Assembly (NCBI GenBank): GCA_001627335.1
Contig: LUPK01000048.1
Location: 1 to 64,000 of the forward strand
Origin: Nocardioides sp. REDSEA-S33_B3
GTDB taxonomy: Bacteria; Actinomycetota; Actinomycetes; Propionibacteriales; Nocardioidaceae
Length of the DNA stretch: 64,000 nucleotides
Reading direction: 5' to 3'
Each line of letters begins with the position of its first letter. Positions within the stretch are counted from its first letter, which is position 1. Under the pieces are notes generated by a model that worked only from the letters and a program-made list of their open reading frames with translations, was not told the origin of the DNA and did not search any database. Positions 36,168 to 45,558 of this stretch are shown one piece after another. The position numbers and the translations under genes were made by a program.

Positions 36168-36202
36168 ACGGGGAGGTCCGAGACCTCCCCGTTATCGGTT
36201 TT
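36168..36202 (+). terminator. Rho-independent terminator after NAD-GDH
   Basis: An 11-bp perfect stem (36168-36178 with 36182-36192), loop CGA, is followed by TATCGGTTTT. This is the clearest canonical terminator in the window and separates the GDH gene from the ABC exporter. Confidence 0.88.
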
Positions 36203-36237
36203 ACCGTTGTCGGAGGGCCGACCTAGGCTGCTTGACG

Positions 36238-38052
36238 ATGACAACGGAATCTCGGGAAGCGCCTCAGGCGGCGGGTGTGCACTCGCTGTGGCGGCTGCGT
36301 GGCTACCTGCGGCCCTACGTGTGGTCGCTCTCGCTGATGCTGGTCGCCTCGCTGGGCGGCGTGGCGCTGGCCATCGGCATCCCGCTGGTGACCCGGGCGA
36401 TCATCGACGGGCCGATCACCGAGCGTGACCTCTCCGCCCTGTGGCCGTTGGCCGGTCTGGCGCTGCTGCTCGGGGTGACCGAGGCGTTCCTGGTCTGGAT
36501 GCGTCGGTGGGTGCAGTCGGCCGCCGTGCTCGGCCTGGAGACCACGATGCGCCGCGACCTCTACGCCCGGTTGCAGGAGCTGCCGATGGCCTTCCACGGC
36601 CACTGGCAGTCCGGTCAGCTTCTCTCGCGCGCGACGACCGACCTGTCGGCGATCCGGCGCTTCAGCGGCTTCGGCCTGCTGTTCCTGCTCATCAACGTCG
36701 TGCAGCTGACGGCGACGACCGTGGTGCTGCTGCACATGTACTGGCCGCTCGGCCTGGTCGTCGCGGCCGCCTCCGCACCGATCGTGTGGCTCTCGATGCG
36801 CTTCGAGAAGCGCTACGTCGTGATCTCCCGGCGGGTGCAGGACGAGCAGGGCGACCTCGCGACGTACGCCGAGGAGGGTGCCGTCGGCATCCGGGTCATC
36901 AAGTCCTTCGGCCGCAGCGAGCACGTCTCGGCCGGCTACGAGCGAGCCGCCGACCGGCTGCACGCCACGAGCATGGAGAAGGTCCGGCTCTCCGCCCGCT
37001 TCTGGACCTTCCTCGAGGTCATCCCCAACGTCGCGGTCGTGATCGTGCTGGCCCTCGGCGCGTACGGCGTGGGCCGAGGCTCGCTGACGCCCGGTGAGCT
37101 GGTCGCGTTCATCACCCTGCTGCTGAGCCTGGTGTGGCCGGTCTCCTCGCTCGGCGTCATCCTCGCGATGGCCCAGGAGGCGATGACCGCGTCCGCGCGC
37201 ATCCTGGAGATCTTCGACACCGAGCCGTCCATCGTGGGCGGTGAGCGTCGCATCGACGCCCCGCGCGGGCACGTGCGCTTCGAGGCCGTCGACTTCGCCT
37301 TCCCCGACACCCCCGACACCTCGGTGCTGGCCGGGCTCGACCTTGACATCGCGCCGGGGGAGACCGTGGCCCTGGTCGGGGCGACCGGGTCGGGCAAGAC
37401 CGTGCTGACCGCCCTGGTGCCGCGGCTGTGGGACGTCACCGGTGGCCGGGTCACCCTCGACGGGGTCGACGTCCGGGAGCTGGACCTGGAGCACCTGCGC
37501 TCGCTGGTCGCCACCGCCTTCGAGGACCCGACGCTGTTCTCGATGAGCGCCCGGGAGAACCTCACGCTGGGACGCTCGGACGCGACCGACGAGGAGATCG
37601 ACGAGGCGCTGCAGATCGCCCAGGCGCAGTTCGTCCACGACCTGCCGTGGGGCCTCGACACCCGCATCGGCGAGCAGGGCATGGCGCTCTCCGGCGGCCA
37701 GCGGCAGCGGCTCGCCCTGGCGCGCGCGGTGCTCACCCGCCCCACGGTGCTCGTGCTCGACGACACCCTCTCCGCCCTCGACGTGCACACCGAGAAGCTC
37801 GTGGAGGAGGCGCTGCGCCGGGTGCTGGCCGACACCACCGGCATCGTCGTGGCCCACCGTGCCTCCACGGTGCTGCTCGCCGACAAGGTGGCGCTGCTCC
37901 AGGGCGGGCGGATCACCCACGTCGGCCAGCACAGCGAGCTCCTCGCGACCGTCCCCGCCTACCGCGAGCTCCTGGCCGCCGAGGCCGAGCGCGGCCCCAC
38001 CGGCCCCACCGGGCCCAGCGGCACCGGCCTCACCGAGGGGGTGCCGGCATGA
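36238..38052 (+). CDS. ABC exporter half-transporter, degenerate-site subunit
   Basis: This 604-residue membrane/ATPase fusion has six TM segments in about 25-310, then a nucleotide-binding domain with Walker A G-A-T-G-S-G-K-T (381-388) and signature L-S-G-G-Q (from 484). Walker B ends L-D-D, so the catalytic Glu is replaced by D509. This substitution marks the inactive-site half of heterodimeric exporters such as BmrC/D and TM287/288. Its partner overlaps by four bases. It is a likely drug or lipid exporter; the substrate is not deducible. Confidence 0.92.
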   Translation: MTTESREAPQAAGVHSLWRLRGYLRPYVWSLSLMLVASLGGVALAIGIPLVTRAIIDGPITERDLSALWPLAGLALLLGVTEAFLVWMRRWVQSAAVLGLETTMRRDLYARLQELPMAFHGHWQSGQLLSRATTDLSAIRRFSGFGLLFLLINVVQLTATTVVLLHMYWPLGLVVAAASAPIVWLSMRFEKRYVVISRRVQDEQGDLATYAEEGAVGIRVIKSFGRSEHVSAGYERAADRLHATSMEKVRLSARFWTFLEVIPNVAVVIVLALGAYGVGRGSLTPGELVAFITLLLSLVWPVSSLGVILAMAQEAMTASARILEIFDTEPSIVGGERRIDAPRGHVRFEAVDFAFPDTPDTSVLAGLDLDIAPGETVALVGATGSGKTVLTALVPRLWDVTGGRVTLDGVDVRELDLEHLRSLVATAFEDPTLFSMSARENLTLGRSDATDEEIDEALQIAQAQFVHDLPWGLDTRIGEQGMALSGGQRQRLALARAVLTRPTVLVLDDTLSALDVHTEKLVEEALRRVLADTTGIVVAHRASTVLLADKVALLQGGRITHVGQHSELLATVPAYRELLAAEAERGPTGPTGPSGTGLTEGVPA

Positions 38053-39884
38053 GCACCCCGCAGGACTCCAGGACGTGGCGCGGCGAGGCCGCCGTCGACG
38101 CCGACGAGGCGGCCGAGCGACTGACGGCCGGCCGGCTCGGCGGGGGCTCCCGGCGCCTCCTGCGCGAGCTGCTGTCGCCGTACTCCGGGGCGCTGAAGCT
38201 GCTCGTGCTCGTCGTGCTGGTCGAGAACGTCGCCCGGCTCTCCATCCCCTACCTCGTCAAGGTCGGCATCGACTCCGGCATCCCGCCGATCCGCACCGAC
38301 GACGACCTCACCCCGCTGGCCACCGTGGTGGCGCTCGTGCTCGGCGCGACGCTGACCCAGGCGGTCGCGCGCAACCGGTTCCTGGTGATGCAGGGGCGCA
38401 TCGGCCAGGACGTCCTGCACGCGCTGCGCCGCCGGGTCTTCCGACACTTCCAGGCCCTTGACCCGCAGTTCCACGACACCTACACCTCCGGCCGGGTCAT
38501 CTCGCGCCAGACCTCCGACGTCGACGCGATCTACGAGATGCTCGAGACCGGCTTCGACGGCCTGGTCACCGCCGCGCTGACGCTGGTCGGCACCGCTGGC
38601 ATCCTGCTCTTCCTCGACGTCGAGCTCGGTCTCGTGGCGCTGCTGTGCTTCCCGTTCCTGGTGCTGCTGACCAACTGGTTCCGCAAGGCCTCGGCCGCCT
38701 CCTACCGCGTCACCCGCGAGAAGGTCGCGCTGGTGATCGTCCACTTCGTGGAGTCCATGGGCGGCATCCGCGCCGTCCAGGCCTTCCGTCGCGAGCGTCG
38801 CAACCAGGAGATCTTCGACGACGTCAACGACCAGTACCGCCGGGCCAACCTGGTGGCCTTCCGGCTGGTCGCGTGGTTCATGCCGGGCATCCGGCTCATC
38901 GGCAACGTCACCATCGCCTCGGTCCTCCTCTACGGCGGCTACCTCGCCTACAACGGCGACGTCACCGTCGGCGTGCTGGCGGCCTTCCTGCTCTACCTGC
39001 GGCAGTTCTTCGAGCCGATGATGGAGATCAGCCAGTTCTACAACACCTTCCAGTCCGCCTCGGCGGCCCTGGAGAAGCTCGCCGGCGTGCTCGAGCAGGA
39101 GCCCGGGGTGCCCGAGCCGACCGACCCGACGCCGCTGGGGCGAGCCGCGGGGGAGGTGCGCTTCGACCACGTGGAGTTCGCCTACGTCGAGGGGCGCCCC
39201 GTCCTGCCCGACCTCGACCTGGTCGTGCCCGCCGGGCAGACCCTCGCCCTGGTCGGCACGACCGGTGCGGGGAAGACGACCATCGCCAAGCTGGCGACCC
39301 GCTTCTACGACCCCACCGCCGGTCGGGTGCTGCTCGACGGCATCGACCTGCGCGAGCTCGCCGGCGACTCGCTGCGCGACAACGTGGTGATGGTGACCCA
39401 GGAGAACTACCTCTTCTCCGGCACGGTCGCCGACAACATCCGCTTCGGTCGTCCCGAGGCCTCCCTGGACGAGGTGGTCGCGGCGGCCCGGGCGCTGGGG
39501 GCGCACGAGTTCATCGAGGCGATGCCGCAGGGCTACGACACCGAGGTGACCAACTCCGGTGGTCGGCTCTCGGCCGGCCAGCGTCAGCTGGTGGCGTTCG
39601 CCCGGGCGTTCCTCGCCGACCCCGCCGTGCTGATCCTCGACGAGGCGACGTCCTCGCTCGACATCCCCTCGGAGCGGCTGGTGCAGCAGGCGCTGCGCAC
39701 GGTGCTGGCCGGCCGGACGGCCGTGATCATCGCCCACCGGCTCTCGACGGTGGAGATCGCCGACCGGGTGCTCGTCCTCGAGCACGGCCGGATCGTCGAG
39801 GACGGCAGCCCCGCCGAGCTGGTGGCCGGGGGAGAGGGCCGCTTCGCGGGTCTCCACCAGGCCTGGGCGGACTCGTTGGCCTGA
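38049..39884 (+). CDS. ABC exporter half-transporter, catalytic subunit
   Basis: The 611 residues have the same architecture as the preceding gene: TM region about 40-340, Walker A G-T-T-G-A-G-K-T, signature L-S-A-G-Q (from 507), Walker B L-I-L-D-E with catalytic E532, and an H-loop I-I-A-H-R-L-S. The changed signature (Ala for Gly) would face the degenerate Walker B of the partner, while the full site combines this E532 with the partner's L-S-G-G-Q. That reciprocal pattern supports an obligate heterodimer. Confidence 0.92.
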   Translation: MSTPQDSRTWRGEAAVDADEAAERLTAGRLGGGSRRLLRELLSPYSGALKLLVLVVLVENVARLSIPYLVKVGIDSGIPPIRTDDDLTPLATVVALVLGATLTQAVARNRFLVMQGRIGQDVLHALRRRVFRHFQALDPQFHDTYTSGRVISRQTSDVDAIYEMLETGFDGLVTAALTLVGTAGILLFLDVELGLVALLCFPFLVLLTNWFRKASAASYRVTREKVALVIVHFVESMGGIRAVQAFRRERRNQEIFDDVNDQYRRANLVAFRLVAWFMPGIRLIGNVTIASVLLYGGYLAYNGDVTVGVLAAFLLYLRQFFEPMMEISQFYNTFQSASAALEKLAGVLEQEPGVPEPTDPTPLGRAAGEVRFDHVEFAYVEGRPVLPDLDLVVPAGQTLALVGTTGAGKTTIAKLATRFYDPTAGRVLLDGIDLRELAGDSLRDNVVMVTQENYLFSGTVADNIRFGRPEASLDEVVAAARALGAHEFIEAMPQGYDTEVTNSGGRLSAGQRQLVAFARAFLADPAVLILDEATSSLDIPSERLVQQALRTVLAGRTAVIIAHRLSTVEIADRVLVLEHGRIVEDGSPAELVAGGEGRFAGLHQAWADSLA

Positions 39885-39945
39885 GTGGTCGAGGTGGGCC
39901 TCGGGGCGGCCGGGGGCTGAGGCGGGGCACGGAACGGCCCCCGCG

Positions 39946-40017
39946 CCCCCTCCGTCGGAACCAGCCCCTCGCTCGTCCCTCACGAGGGGGCGGCCAGGCC
40001 CATCCACCCTCCTCCGG
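39946..40017. repeat. Dispersed ~70-bp repeat, copy 2
   Basis: This is the second copy of the element at 31033: CCGTCGGAACCAGCC, the CTCGT-CCCTC-ACGAG hairpin, then CAGGCCCATCCACC. The 301-base gap 39885-40185 contains this copy, copy 3 and a half REP repeat at 39885; no gene is seen in it. Confidence 0.85.
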
Positions 40018-40060
40018 GGGCGCCCGGGCCGTCCCGCGCCCCGCCGGCGGCCCCCGGCAG

Positions 40061-40132
40061 CCCCTTCGTGGGAACCAGCCCTCTCGCTCGTCCCTCACGA
40101 GTGGGCGGCCAGGCCCATCCACCCTCCTCCGG
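40061..40132. repeat. Dispersed ~70-bp repeat, copy 3
   Basis: This copy is in the same orientation as copy 2 and starts about 115 bases after it, with a few substitutions (TTCGTGGGAACC, CACGAGTGGGCGG). It ends 54 bases before the amidase ATG. Confidence 0.85.
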
Positions 40133-40185
40133 CCGCCCCGCGCCCCGCGGACCCGCGTCCGCACCCGGCGGCTAGGGTCGGCGCC

Positions 40186-41577
40186 ATGAGCGAGCTGCAC
40201 CTCCTCGACGCTGCCGAGACCGCCCGCCGCACGAGTGCGGGGGAGGTGAGCGCGGTCGAGGTCGCGCGGGCCTCCCTGGAGCGGATCGCCGCCCTCGACC
40301 CGGGGCTCAACGCGATGTCGCGGGTGCTCGCCACCGAGGCGCTGGCCGAGGCCGAGAGCCGGGACGCCGCGCTGGCGGCGGGCGAGCCGTGCGGTCCGCT
40401 GCACGGCGTACCCGTCGTCATCAAGGAGGAGGTCGACGTCGCCGGGACGGTGACGACCTTCGGCGGCGAGGGCAACAGCACCCCGGCGGCCGCCGACGCC
40501 GAGGTGGTGCGCCGCCTGCGGGCGGCCGGTGCGGTGGTCGTGGGGAAGACGACGATGCCGGAGTTCGGGGCGTGGCCCTACACCGAGGGCACCTCGCGCG
40601 GCATCACGCGCAACCCGTGGGACCCCTCGCGCACCCCGGGCGGCTCCAGCGGCGGCACCGCCGTCGCGGTGGCCACCGGCATGGTGCCGGTCGGCCTCGG
40701 TGGTGACGGGGGCGGCTCGATCCGCATCCCCAGCGCGATGTGCGGTCTCTTCGGCCTCAAGCCGCAGCGCGGCCGCGTGACGACCGCCCCGCACCCGCAC
40801 CTGTGGTGGGCGCTGGGCACGGCCGGCCCGTTGACCCGCACCGTGCTGGACAGCGCGATCTTCTACGACGCCATCCGCGGGAACGTGCCCACCGACCTCT
40901 ACTCCGCCGGCGAGACGGGCTCGTTCACCGAGGCCGCCCGCACCGCTCCGGGACGCCTCCGGATCGGCTGGTCCACCAAGCCGGTCACGCTCGGCGTACG
41001 CCCCGACCCAGCCCACGTGCGGGCGGTGCAGGACACCGCGCGCCTGCTCGGCGAGCTGGGCCACGACGTGCGCGAGGTGGACCCCCGATACCCGGACCCG
41101 ACGCTGGCGTTCGTGCCGCAGTTCTTCGCCGGCATCCGTGACGAGGCCGCGATGGTCGAGCATCCCGAGCGGCTGGAGCGGCGCACCCGTGAGACCCGAC
41201 GCCTCGGGGCCTGGGTGACGCCCCGCGTGCGCGACTGGGCGCTGCGCCAGAGCGAGGAGATCTCGCGGGCGGCCAACCGGGTCTTCGACGACGTGGACGT
41301 GCTGCTGACCCCGACCGTGGCGCACCGTCCGCCGCAGGTGGGCGTCATCGACGGTCGCGGAACGGTCGGCTCGACGCTCAAGGCGATGCCCGCCATCGCC
41401 TACTGCGCGATCTGGAACGTCGCCGGCAACCCCGCCGCCAACGTCCCCGCCGGGCTCGGTGAGGACGGCCTGCCGCTCGGCGTCCAGCTCGTCGGGCGCC
41501 AGCACGACGAGACCACGCTGCTCAGCCTCTCCGCCCAGCTCGAGGCCGCGCGCCCCTGGTCCTTCCCGCGCCTCTGA
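40186..41577 (+). CDS. Amidase-signature hydrolase
   Basis: This 463-residue enzyme has the full Ser-cisSer-Lys triad: K80 (V-V-I-K-E-E), cis-S154 (G-G-S-S-G-G) and nucleophile S178 (G-G-G-S-I-R-I-P). The 24-residue spacing of the two Ser equals that in fatty-acid amide hydrolase. It hydrolyses a carboxamide of unknown identity. GatA-like function is unlikely because no gatB/gatC is nearby. Confidence 0.92.
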   Translation: MSELHLLDAAETARRTSAGEVSAVEVARASLERIAALDPGLNAMSRVLATEALAEAESRDAALAAGEPCGPLHGVPVVIKEEVDVAGTVTTFGGEGNSTPAAADAEVVRRLRAAGAVVVGKTTMPEFGAWPYTEGTSRGITRNPWDPSRTPGGSSGGTAVAVATGMVPVGLGGDGGGSIRIPSAMCGLFGLKPQRGRVTTAPHPHLWWALGTAGPLTRTVLDSAIFYDAIRGNVPTDLYSAGETGSFTEAARTAPGRLRIGWSTKPVTLGVRPDPAHVRAVQDTARLLGELGHDVREVDPRYPDPTLAFVPQFFAGIRDEAAMVEHPERLERRTRETRRLGAWVTPRVRDWALRQSEEISRAANRVFDDVDVLLTPTVAHRPPQVGVIDGRGTVGSTLKAMPAIAYCAIWNVAGNPAANVPAGLGEDGLPLGVQLVGRQHDETTLLSLSAQLEAARPWSFPRL

Positions 41578-41610
41578 CCGACTCCGGCGAGAGGCCCCTA
41601 GGGTGAGGCC

Positions 41611-42510
41611 GTGACTGCGATCAGGGTGAGGGACCTGACCAAGGTGTACGGAGAGGTGCGCGCCGTCGACGGCGTGGACCTTGACGTGGCCGACGGGGAG
41701 TTCGTGGGCGTGCTCGGCCCCAACGGGGCGGGCAAGACCACGCTGCTGGAGGTCGTGGAGGGCCTGCGCCGCCCCGACTCCGGGACCGTGGAGGTGCTGG
41801 GCGAGCAGGTGTGGCCGCGCAACGCGGCGGTGCTCCCGCGCATCGGCGTGCAGCTGCAGGCCTCCGCGTTCTTCGAGCGGCTCACCGCTCGCGAGCAGAT
41901 CCGCACGTTCGCGGCCCTGTACGACGTCAGCCCGGCGCGCGCCGACGACTGGCTCGAGCGGGTCGGGCTCGCGGAGAAGGCCTCGGCGCGGGTCGAGGAC
42001 CTCTCCGGCGGCCAGGCCCAGCGGCTCTCCATCGCCTGCGCGCTGGTGCACGACCCCGAGCTGGTCTTCCTCGACGAGCCGACCGCCTCCCTGGACCCGC
42101 AGGCCCGCCGCAACCTCTGGGACCTGCTGGCGGGCATCAACGAGGCCGGCCGCACCGTCGTGCTGACCACCCACTACATGGACGAGGCGGAGGTCCTCTG
42201 CGACCGGGTCGCGGTGATGGACTCCGGCCGGGTGCTGCAGGTCGGGTCGCCGGCCGAGTTGGTGCGCCACCTCGACGCCCCCGCCCGCATCATCGTGGCC
42301 CCCGGCCAGCTCGACGAGGCAGGGGCCCGGGGCATCGCCGGCACCGAGTCGGTCGAGGTGGGGCCCGACGGCACGGTGCTCACCACCCGGCACCCCGCCG
42401 ACGTGGTGGCCCGGCTCGGGGAGCTCGGCGCCCTCGACGGGGTGCGGGTGCAGACCGGGACCCTCGAGGACGTCTTCCTCGCGCTCACCGGACGGAGCTA
42501 CCGAGCATGA
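41611..42510 (+). CDS. ABC-2 exporter ATP-binding protein
   Basis: This 299-residue ATPase starts at GTG. Walker A G-P-N-G-A-G-K-T is at 36-43, with signature L-S-G-G-Q-A-Q-R, Walker B L-V-F-L-D-E-P-T and H-loop L-T-T-H-Y-M-D. The C-terminal extension is of the DrrA/CcmA type. It couples to the permease encoded next, with a 4-base overlap. Confidence 0.93.
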   Translation: MTAIRVRDLTKVYGEVRAVDGVDLDVADGEFVGVLGPNGAGKTTLLEVVEGLRRPDSGTVEVLGEQVWPRNAAVLPRIGVQLQASAFFERLTAREQIRTFAALYDVSPARADDWLERVGLAEKASARVEDLSGGQAQRLSIACALVHDPELVFLDEPTASLDPQARRNLWDLLAGINEAGRTVVLTTHYMDEAEVLCDRVAVMDSGRVLQVGSPAELVRHLDAPARIIVAPGQLDEAGARGIAGTESVEVGPDGTVLTTRHPADVVARLGELGALDGVRVQTGTLEDVFLALTGRSYRA

Positions 42511-43580
42511 GGGCCTTCTCCGCCATCGCCGCGGCGATCGTGCGCGGCTTCGTCCGCGACCGGGCCTCGCTGTTCTTCGCGGTCGTCTTCCCGCTGATGT
42601 TCCTGGTCTTCTTCGGTGGCGTGCTGTCCGACCGCGGGCAGCCGGCCGCCGAGCTGGTGCAGGTCGGCGACCTCGCGCTGGTCGAGGCACTGTCCCCGGA
42701 GGCCCGCGACGCGTTCGACGCGGCCTTCGACGTACGCCGGGTCGACGACCTCGACACCGCCCTGGAGCAGGTGCGCAGCGGTGACGCCGACGTCGCGCTG
42801 CGCCAGGACGGCGGCACCCTGGTGGCGCACTACACGCAGACCGACCAGGTGCAGGCTGCCGTCACGCAGGCGACCCTCAGGGCCCTCGTGGACGGCACCA
42901 ACGTTGCGCTGCTCGCGCAGGAGGCCGGCTCGGCGGTGCCGTTCGCGCTCGACGTGGAGCGGGTGGAGGACGAGTCGCTGACCGTGATCCAGTTCGTGAC
43001 GCCCGGCCTGCTGGGCTGGGCGATCGCGACCAGTGCGGCGATCGGCGCGGCCGCGACCCTGCAGGGGTGGCGGCAGACCAAGCTGATGCGGCGCCTCCAG
43101 CTGGCGCCGGTGCGCACGCGCACCATCGTGTCCGCGCGCGTCGTGGTCACGCTCGGCATCGCGCTGGTGCAGACCGCGATCTTCCTCGGGGTCGGCATGG
43201 CGTTCTTCGGGTTGTCGCTCACCGGCTCCTGGTGGATGGCCGTGCCGCTGGTCCTGGTCGGGACGCTGTGCTTCATGGCCCTCGGCCTGCTCGCCGGCGC
43301 GCTCACCACCACGGCGGAGGCGGCGGTCAACGCCGCCAACTTCATGGTGCTGCCGATGGCGTTCCTCAGCGGTTCCTTCTTTTCCCTCGACGGGGCGCCG
43401 CGGTGGTTGCAGACCATCTCGGACCTGATGCCGCTCAAGCACCTCAACGATGGCATGCTCGACGTCATGGTCCGGGGAGAGGGCCCGGCCGCCGCCCTGC
43501 CGGTGCTTGGGATCCTCGCGGCGTTCGCACTCGTGGTCACGCTGGTCGCGGCCAAGCTCTTCCGCTGGGAGAGCGTCTAG
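42507..43580 (+). CDS. ABC-2 type permease
   Basis: The 357 residues have a TM segment near the N-terminus (about 19-37), a soluble external domain (about 40-160) and five TM segments in the second half, the DUF/ABC-2 layout of antibiotic or lipid exporters. It contains P-M-A-F-L-S-G-S-F-F near the end, typical of this family. The carotenoid operon begins 131 bases downstream, but the function is probably independent. Confidence 0.9.
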   Translation: MRAFSAIAAAIVRGFVRDRASLFFAVVFPLMFLVFFGGVLSDRGQPAAELVQVGDLALVEALSPEARDAFDAAFDVRRVDDLDTALEQVRSGDADVALRQDGGTLVAHYTQTDQVQAAVTQATLRALVDGTNVALLAQEAGSAVPFALDVERVEDESLTVIQFVTPGLLGWAIATSAAIGAAATLQGWRQTKLMRRLQLAPVRTRTIVSARVVVTLGIALVQTAIFLGVGMAFFGLSLTGSWWMAVPLVLVGTLCFMALGLLAGALTTTAEAAVNAANFMVLPMAFLSGSFFSLDGAPRWLQTISDLMPLKHLNDGMLDVMVRGEGPAAALPVLGILAAFALVVTLVAAKLFRWESV

Positions 43581-43654
43581 GCCCCGGTCCGCCGCTCCTC
43601 GCCGGCTGCGGTGTGACCGGCCGGGCACCCTGTTGGGTGACCTGTCCTGGGATG

Positions 43655-43679
43655 CGTCTGCCTACGTTCGTTGCAGACG
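43655..43679. promoter_or_regulatory. Candidate operator upstream of the carotenoid operon
   Basis: CGTCTGC (43655-43661) and GCAGACG (43673-43679) form a perfect inverted repeat with an 11-base spacer, 32 bases before the idi ATG. A second pair, CTACG/CGTAG (43662-43666, 43686-43690), interleaves with it. Carotenoid loci of actinobacteria are often controlled by light-responsive MerR-type (LitR) regulators, but no such gene is adjacent. Confidence 0.4.
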
Positions 43680-43711
43680 TGCAGCCGTAGCGACCAGAGA
43701 GCGAGCCCACG

Positions 43712-44368
43712 ATGAGCCCACTCGCGCACGGCGCGGCGGCATCGACCGACGTGGTCGGCGCCCAGGGGGATACCCCGCAGGACGCCGCTCCACACCCCTC
43801 CGACCTGGTCGTGCTCCTCGACGAGGAGGGTCGACCGACCGGCACGGCCCCCCGCACCCGGGTCCACACCCGTGAGACCCCGCTCCACCTCGCCTTCTCG
43901 CTGTACGTCGTCGACACGGACGGTCGGCTGCTGCTGACCCGCCGCGCGACCGGCAAGACCGCCTGGCCCGGGGTCTGGACCAACTCCTGCTGCGGGCACC
44001 CCAGGCCGGGGGAGCCGGTGCAGGCCGCCGTGCGCCGGCGCACCGCCGAGGAGCTCGGGCTCGAGGTCGGCGGGCTCGACGTCGTGCTCCCCGACTTCCG
44101 CTACCGCGCCGTCGACGCCTCGGGTGTCGTGGAGAACGAGATCTGCCCGGTCCACCTCACCGTCGTCCCGGTCGGCACCGAGCCCCGGCCCGACCCCGCA
44201 GAGGTCGCCGAGCACGCCTGGCTGGACTGGTCCGACGTACGCCGCACCGCGGAGGCGTCCCCGTTCCTGCTGAGTCCCTGGATGGTCCTGCAGGTCGCCC
44301 AGCTGGGCGCGCTCGCCGGCGACGACCTGCGCTCGCTGGCCACCCGCAGCACGGGAGCCCTCCGGTGA
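43712..44368 (+). CDS. idi: Isopentenyl-diphosphate delta-isomerase, type 1
   Basis: Idi interconverts IPP and DMAPP, priming isoprenoid synthesis. The 218-residue Nudix-like enzyme has the catalytic Cys in T-N-S-C-C-G-H-P (C94) and the metal-site Glu in E-N-E-I-C-P-V. It is first in the operon idi-crtE-crtI-crtB, and its stop overlaps the crtE GTG by 4 bases. Confidence 0.95.
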   Translation: MSPLAHGAAASTDVVGAQGDTPQDAAPHPSDLVVLLDEEGRPTGTAPRTRVHTRETPLHLAFSLYVVDTDGRLLLTRRATGKTAWPGVWTNSCCGHPRPGEPVQAAVRRRTAEELGLEVGGLDVVLPDFRYRAVDASGVVENEICPVHLTVVPVGTEPRPDPAEVAEHAWLDWSDVRRTAEASPFLLSPWMVLQVAQLGALAGDDLRSLATRSTGALR

Positions 44369-45558
44369 CCGCCGAGATGTTCGCCCCGCCGGCGACGCGT
44401 CGTGCGCGCGCGGCGCGGGCCGGTGCCAGGGCCGAGGAGCCGACCGCACCCACCACCCCTCACGCCGCGCAGGCCGGCGCCGAGGCGCTCGCCGCGGTCG
44501 AGGAGCTGCTCCGGCTGCGCCTGGACCGCCTGGCGGGGGAGTGGCGCCGCGGGCCCGGGCCCGAGCCGCTGGTCGGTGACGCCGACCCGGTGCTCGGCGA
44601 GCAGGGCCTGCCCGGCATCCTCGCCGAGCTCGTGCTCGGCGCCGGCAAGCGTTTCCGCCCGCTCATGTGCCACTGGGGCTGGCTGGCCGCCGGCGGCACG
44701 GAGTCCGGCGCCGACCCGACGGTGCCCGTGCGCATCGGGGCGGCCCTGGAGCTGCTGCACGCCTTCGGCCTCGCCCAGGACGACGTGATGGACGGTTCGA
44801 CCACGCGCCGCGGCCGTCCCGCCACCCACGTGTCCGCCAGCGACTGCCATCGCGCTGCCGGTGGTCGCGACGACGCGCTGCGCTACGGCGCGTCCGTGGC
44901 CGTGCTCGTCGGCGACCTGGCCCACATGGAGGCCGACGCGATCGTCGCCGAGCTCGCCCAGCCGGTGCGGCACCTGTGGTGGCGCACCAGCGTCGAGCTC
45001 GTGCGCGGGCAGGTCCTCGACCTGTCGGAGGCGGCCGCGGGTGGCGGCGCGAACGCCGAGGCCCGCGCCTGGGCCGTGGCCCGGGCCAAGTCCGGCGGCT
45101 ACACCATCCAGCGCCCGCTCGAGCTCGGTGCGGTCGCGGCCGGCGCCGGGTCCGAGGTGCTGGACGCCCTGGGGGAGTACGGCGCGCACCTGGGCGAGGC
45201 CTTCGCCCTGCGCGACGACCTGCTCGGCGTCTGGGGCGACCCCGAGCTCACCGGCAAGCCCGCCCACGACGACCTGCGCGCGGGCAAGGCCACCGTGCTG
45301 CTCGCGTGGGCGGAGCAGGAGGCGACCGGCCGCGCCGCGGACCTGGTCGCCCGCATCAGGAACCAGCAGCACGAGGACGGCGACGTCGAGGAGGCAGCAC
45401 AGATCATGGAGAGCACCGGGGTCCGCGAGCGGGCCGAGGAGCAGGTACGCCGCAGCCACGCGAGCGCCCTTGCAGCACTCGAGGAGCCCGCGCTGCACCC
45501 CGCCGGGGTCGCGGGCCTGCGCCAGGTCGCCGACAGCGTGTGCTGGAGGACCCGATGA
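44365..45558 (+). CDS. crtE: Geranylgeranyl diphosphate synthase
   Basis: This 397-residue trans-prenyltransferase has the first Asp-rich motif D-D-V-M-D at 139-143 and the second in D-D-L-L-G-V-W-G-D from 284. It should elongate IPP to C20-PP for phytoene. The Ala/Arg-rich N-terminal 35 residues are variable, and GTG 44365 overlaps the idi stop. Confidence 0.94.
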   Translation: MTAEMFAPPATRRARAARAGARAEEPTAPTTPHAAQAGAEALAAVEELLRLRLDRLAGEWRRGPGPEPLVGDADPVLGEQGLPGILAELVLGAGKRFRPLMCHWGWLAAGGTESGADPTVPVRIGAALELLHAFGLAQDDVMDGSTTRRGRPATHVSASDCHRAAGGRDDALRYGASVAVLVGDLAHMEADAIVAELAQPVRHLWWRTSVELVRGQVLDLSEAAAGGGANAEARAWAVARAKSGGYTIQRPLELGAVAAGAGSEVLDALGEYGAHLGEAFALRDDLLGVWGDPELTGKPAHDDLRAGKATVLLAWAEQEATGRAADLVARIRNQQHEDGDVEEAAQIMESTGVRERAEEQVRRSHASALAALEEPALHPAGVAGLRQVADSVCWRTR

